In this document: one piece after another, positions 6,514 to 7,583 of the stretch
Position numbering within the stretch: the stretch's first letter is position 1
How the letters are laid out: each line of letters opens with the position of its first letter
Assembly: GCA_005793615.1 (NCBI GenBank)
Contig: SXRI01000107.1
Coordinates: 1 to 7,583 of the forward strand
Length of the DNA stretch: 7,583 nucleotides
Direction of reading: 5' to 3'
Origin: Bdellovibrionales bacterium
GTDB lineage: Bacteria > Bdellovibrionota > Bdellovibrionia > Bdellovibrionales > JAMPXM01
Notes under the pieces: model-generated
The model's database searches: none
What the model was told of the DNA's origin: nothing
Seen by the model: the letters and a program-made list of their open reading frames with translations, nothing else
Position numbers and translations under genes: made by a program

Positions 6514-7191
6514 TTAATTTGCGGAACGAAACATCAACGGCACGGAATACCGGTTGGGATTTAGTTGACTGTTGGTGTCGGGAGCAACTTGCAGAGTCGC
6601 TCTGATGCCAATAACCCGAGGGGACGTCGAACCGTTCGGAATCGTATACCAACGTAAATCGTAGCGGTAGGGGCAGTTCGCACTAGGGAATCTGTCAGCC
6701 CTATTTTGCACAATGGGGGCGTCAGGCCCACATTGTATGCCGACGCTATTGAATCCATTCCTGCTGTCTTGAGCGTTATAAAAGAGAACACCCGAAGCAT
6801 CATAAAGACTGAAATTCCGCGAGGCAGCCAAACTCGTGGGGCAGGTCGCAGATGCAGAGGAGCTGGAACCGCAAGTACAGGCAGAATTTGCGGAAAATCT
6901 AGAACACCAAATTGGAGGAATACACGTCGACGAAGTACTTTTGAAGGACTGAATGCAGGTCTTGACGGCTCCGTTCAGCGCTCCGTTAACGGATGCCAGC
7001 CAAGATGCATTATCAAAGGCCAAGCTCGCGACATTTGTTTTAACAACATCGATTTTGCTCAAGCCCCCCATCTTTGCCATTCGCACCGCAAACTGCACAC
7101 TTGTGATAGCGACGGCAAACGATACGATCACCAAGATCCCTGCGGCAATCATGACATCTATTAAACTGTAACCAGCCTGGCTACAGCCCAT
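6514..7191 (-). CDS. Minor type IV pilin-like protein A (Asp at mature position 5)
   Basis: I prefer the ATG at 7191, giving 225 residues with a seven-residue leader MGCSQAG before YSLIDVMIAAGILVIV. The frame stays open upstream to a TTG at 7347, but that stretch has no ribosome site or pilin-like sequence. The short leader lacks the usual basic residues, so a GTG at 7230 (leader with YRRLK) remains possible. Position 5 of the mature helix is Asp instead of the usual Glu. The globular part is Cys-rich between residues about 79 and 117 (CTCG, TCP), then shows the shared family motifs SLYDASG (128-134), CGPDAP (154-159), PSANCPYRYDLRW (169-181) and NPNRYSVP (211-218). It is the first gene of the operon and is preceded by the structured, promoter-bearing region up to 7480. 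It is a probable minor pilin or pseudopilin that starts assembly with its two paralogs; the role is inferred from family and context. Confidence 0.8.
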   Translation of the reverse strand: MGCSQAGYSLIDVMIAAGILVIVSFAVAITSVQFAVRMAKMGGLSKIDVVKTNVASLAFDNASWLASVNGALNGAVKTCIQSFKSTSSTCIPPIWCSRFSANSACTCGSSSSASATCPTSLAASRNFSLYDASGVLFYNAQDSRNGFNSVGIQCGPDAPIVQNRADRFPSANCPYRYDLRWYTIPNGSTSPRVIGIRATLQVAPDTNSQLNPNRYSVPLMFRSAN

Positions 7192-7195
7192 TCTC

Positions 7196-7205
7196 AGATT
7201 AATCT
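7196..7205. promoter_or_regulatory. Perfect 10-bp palindrome just before the pilin operon start codon
   Basis: AGATTAATCT is its own reverse complement and ends 4 nt before the pilin A ATG, covering the place where a ribosome site would be. It could be a repressor or regulator site or simply chance; the ribosome site there (CTGAGA) is weak. Confidence 0.25.
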
Positions 7206-7214
7206 CGGGAGTTT

Positions 7215-7337
7215 TCAGTCGCCGATACACAGGGAACAATCGGCAATTTTTTCGCCCAACTTTAGTCGGGTTCTCATTTCGAGACGATGCGTGCAGGGAA
7301 TAACGCAGGTTCTTAACCTGGCGATACCTGAGCTCAT
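7215..7337 (-). CDS. Possible small ORF (40 aa, two Cys pairs) overlapping the pilin A leader
   Basis: The ATG at 7337 overlaps the TGA of the preceding 15-codon ORF as ATGA, the usual layout of translational coupling. The frame runs to TGA at 7215-7217, 23 nt before the pilin A ATG. The product would be basic with CVIPC (Cys11, Cys15) and CSLC (Cys34, Cys37), a spacing that could bind a metal. No family is recognised. It overlaps the hairpins and the sigma-54-like promoter, so both readings cannot easily be true in full. Its small size makes chance occurrence likely. Confidence 0.25.
   Translation of the reverse strand: MSSGIARLRTCVIPCTHRLEMRTRLKLGEKIADCSLCIGD
7219..7320 (-). other. Cluster of hairpins upstream of the pilin operon
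   Basis: Read toward the pilin operon, four stem-loops follow each other: CAGGTT-AAG-AACCTG (7306-7320, perfect 6 bp), TCTC-GAAAT-GAGA (7272-7284), CCCGAC-TAAA-GTTGGG (7255-7270, 6 bp with one G-U) and TTGCCGAT-12 nt-ATCGGCGA (7219-7246, 8 bp with one G-U). None is followed by a T-run on this strand, so they are not terminators for the operon. I could not match them to a riboswitch class; cyclic-di-GMP-I core motifs are absent. Confidence 0.4.
7242..7257 (-). promoter_or_regulatory. Sigma-54-like -24/-12 promoter for the pilin operon
   Basis: The minus strand reads GGGCGAAAAAATTGCC. GGC and TTGC are separated by 7 nt, the same geometry as TGGC-N7-TTGC of sigma-54 promoters, with GG at 7255-7256 and GC at 7243-7244. 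Transcription would start near 7231, leaving about 40 nt before the ATG at 7191. The first base (G instead of T) and the missing ACG block weaken the match. Pilin genes are often sigma-54 controlled in proteobacteria. Confidence 0.4.
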
Positions 7338-7381
7338 CGACAAGCAACTGCCGTTCTGTAAACCTGATAGGTGAAAGGCAT
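7334..7381 (-). CDS. Possible 15-residue leader peptide with perfect ribosome site
   Basis: The minus strand has AAGAGGAGG, then CGGCC, then ATG at 7381, the best ribosome site in the window. The ORF encodes only MPFTYQVYRTAVACR before TGA (7334-7336), which overlaps the ATG of the next small ORF. It faces the pilin operon. It may be a leader peptide, the first of two coupled small genes, or the remnant of a gene broken by a frameshift. Confidence 0.3.
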   Translation of the reverse strand: MPFTYQVYRTAVACR

Positions 7382-7446
7382 GGCCGCCTCCTCTTTAGAA
7401 ACTAAAAGTACGCCGACGCGAAGGTTAGATGAGATAAAAATTTTCC

Positions 7447-7474
7447 TTGCTAATTCCATTTTTTGCCTTAAAAT
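7447..7474 (+). promoter_or_regulatory. Candidate promoter of the ATPase gene, possibly leaderless
   Basis: TTGCTA (7447-7452, 4/6) and TAAAAT (7469-7474, 5/6) are 16 nt apart. The -10 ends 6 nt before the ATG at 7481, so the transcript would start at or beside the start codon. No ribosome site is present there, which fits a leaderless mRNA. Confidence 0.4.
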
Positions 7475-7480
7475 GGACTT

Positions 7481-7583
7481 ATGTACTCCAGATTACTAAC
7501 GCCGCCCGCGAAGCAAAGTTACTTCCTTTTTGGTCCTCGTGGAACGGGTAAGTCTAGCTGGGTTCAGCGAACCTATCCTAAAG
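7481..7583 (+). CDS. N-terminal end of a P-loop (AAA-type) ATPase, partial at right edge
   Basis: Thirty-four codons are visible before the window ends. After MYSRLLTPPAKQ the sequence reads SYFLFGPRGTGKSSWVQR, with the Walker A motif GPRGTGKS (residues 19-26), which binds ATP phosphates. The strand FLFGPRGTGKS near the very N-terminus, followed by Trp and a basic residue, is typical of the AAA_14/DUF4143 group of predicted ATPases, whose function is mostly unknown. That assignment is by recognition and cannot be confirmed without the C-terminal part. The ATG at 7473 stops after eight codons, so 7481 is the start. It is transcribed away from the pilin operon and is probably unrelated to it. 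Confidence 0.75.
   Translation, partial: MYSRLLTPPAKQSYFLFGPRGTGKSSWVQRTYPK

Noticed and set aside
6706..7164. 152-residue plus-strand ORF opposite pilin A
   Set aside because: It is a shadow of the pilin frame, with low-quality composition and no domain.
7219..7252. Intrinsic terminator on the plus strand (GCCGAT/ATCGGC followed by AA and six T)
   Set aside because: The loop is 12 nt, the stem only 6 bp, and no plus-strand gene lies upstream that would need it. The same bases form part of the minus-strand leader.
7255..7320. Cyclic-di-GMP-I riboswitch before the pilin operon
   Set aside because: Hairpins are present, but the conserved core and tetraloop-receptor sequences of that class are not seen.
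7192..7347. N-terminal extension of pilin A to the TTG at 7347
   Set aside because: It gives a 58-residue leader, far longer than known prepilin leaders, without a ribosome site.

Overview
The window looks like a chromosomal stretch from a Gram-negative bacterium with type IV pili. The evidence is three prepilin-like proteins, two proteins with twin-arginine export signals, and an exported protein with a c-type haem motif. The flavour is proteobacterial or Bdellovibrionota-like, but nothing here fixes the taxon. I see no rRNA, tRNA, CRISPR array, insertion sequence or integrase.

Layout, left to right. (1) Positions 2-379 (+) hold the C-terminal end of a small two-cysteine protein that runs in from outside the window. 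(2) Positions 406-2658 (-) hold two tandem, paralogous Tat-exported propeller-like proteins of the DUF1513 type, separated by 3 nt. (3) Positions 2776-3750 (+) hold a divergently transcribed cytochrome P460-like haem protein with a CHACH motif and an unusual C-terminal extension. (4) Positions 3747-7191 (-) hold a compact four-gene operon. In transcription order it encodes minor pilin A (Asp at mature position 5), minor pilin B, a pilin fused to a large glycine-rich adhesin-like domain, and a membrane-anchored two-cysteine protein. The last protein is a paralog of the partial gene at the left edge. (5) Positions 7192-7480 form a divergent region rich in hairpins. It holds a sigma-54-like promoter and two possible small ORFs reading toward the pilin operon. 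(6) From 7481 (+) there is the start of a P-loop ATPase.

How the genes may work together. The pilin operon probably supplies a minor-pilin or tip complex for a type IV pilus or related pseudopilus, with the glycine-rich fusion as the likely surface-exposed tip element. The two-cysteine protein at the end of the operon may be an accessory factor. Its paralog at the left edge, on the opposite strand, predicts a second similar operon just upstream of the window. The two propellers and the P460-like protein share a divergent promoter region and would all be exported, so a joint role in periplasmic metal or redox chemistry is plausible but unproven.

The most unusual points are the pilin/glycine-rich fusion, the unrecognised two-cysteine family present twice, the P460 extension, and the layered regulatory region before the pilin operon. 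In addition, both plus-strand genes with visible starts have promoter-like sequences placed so that their mRNAs could be leaderless.
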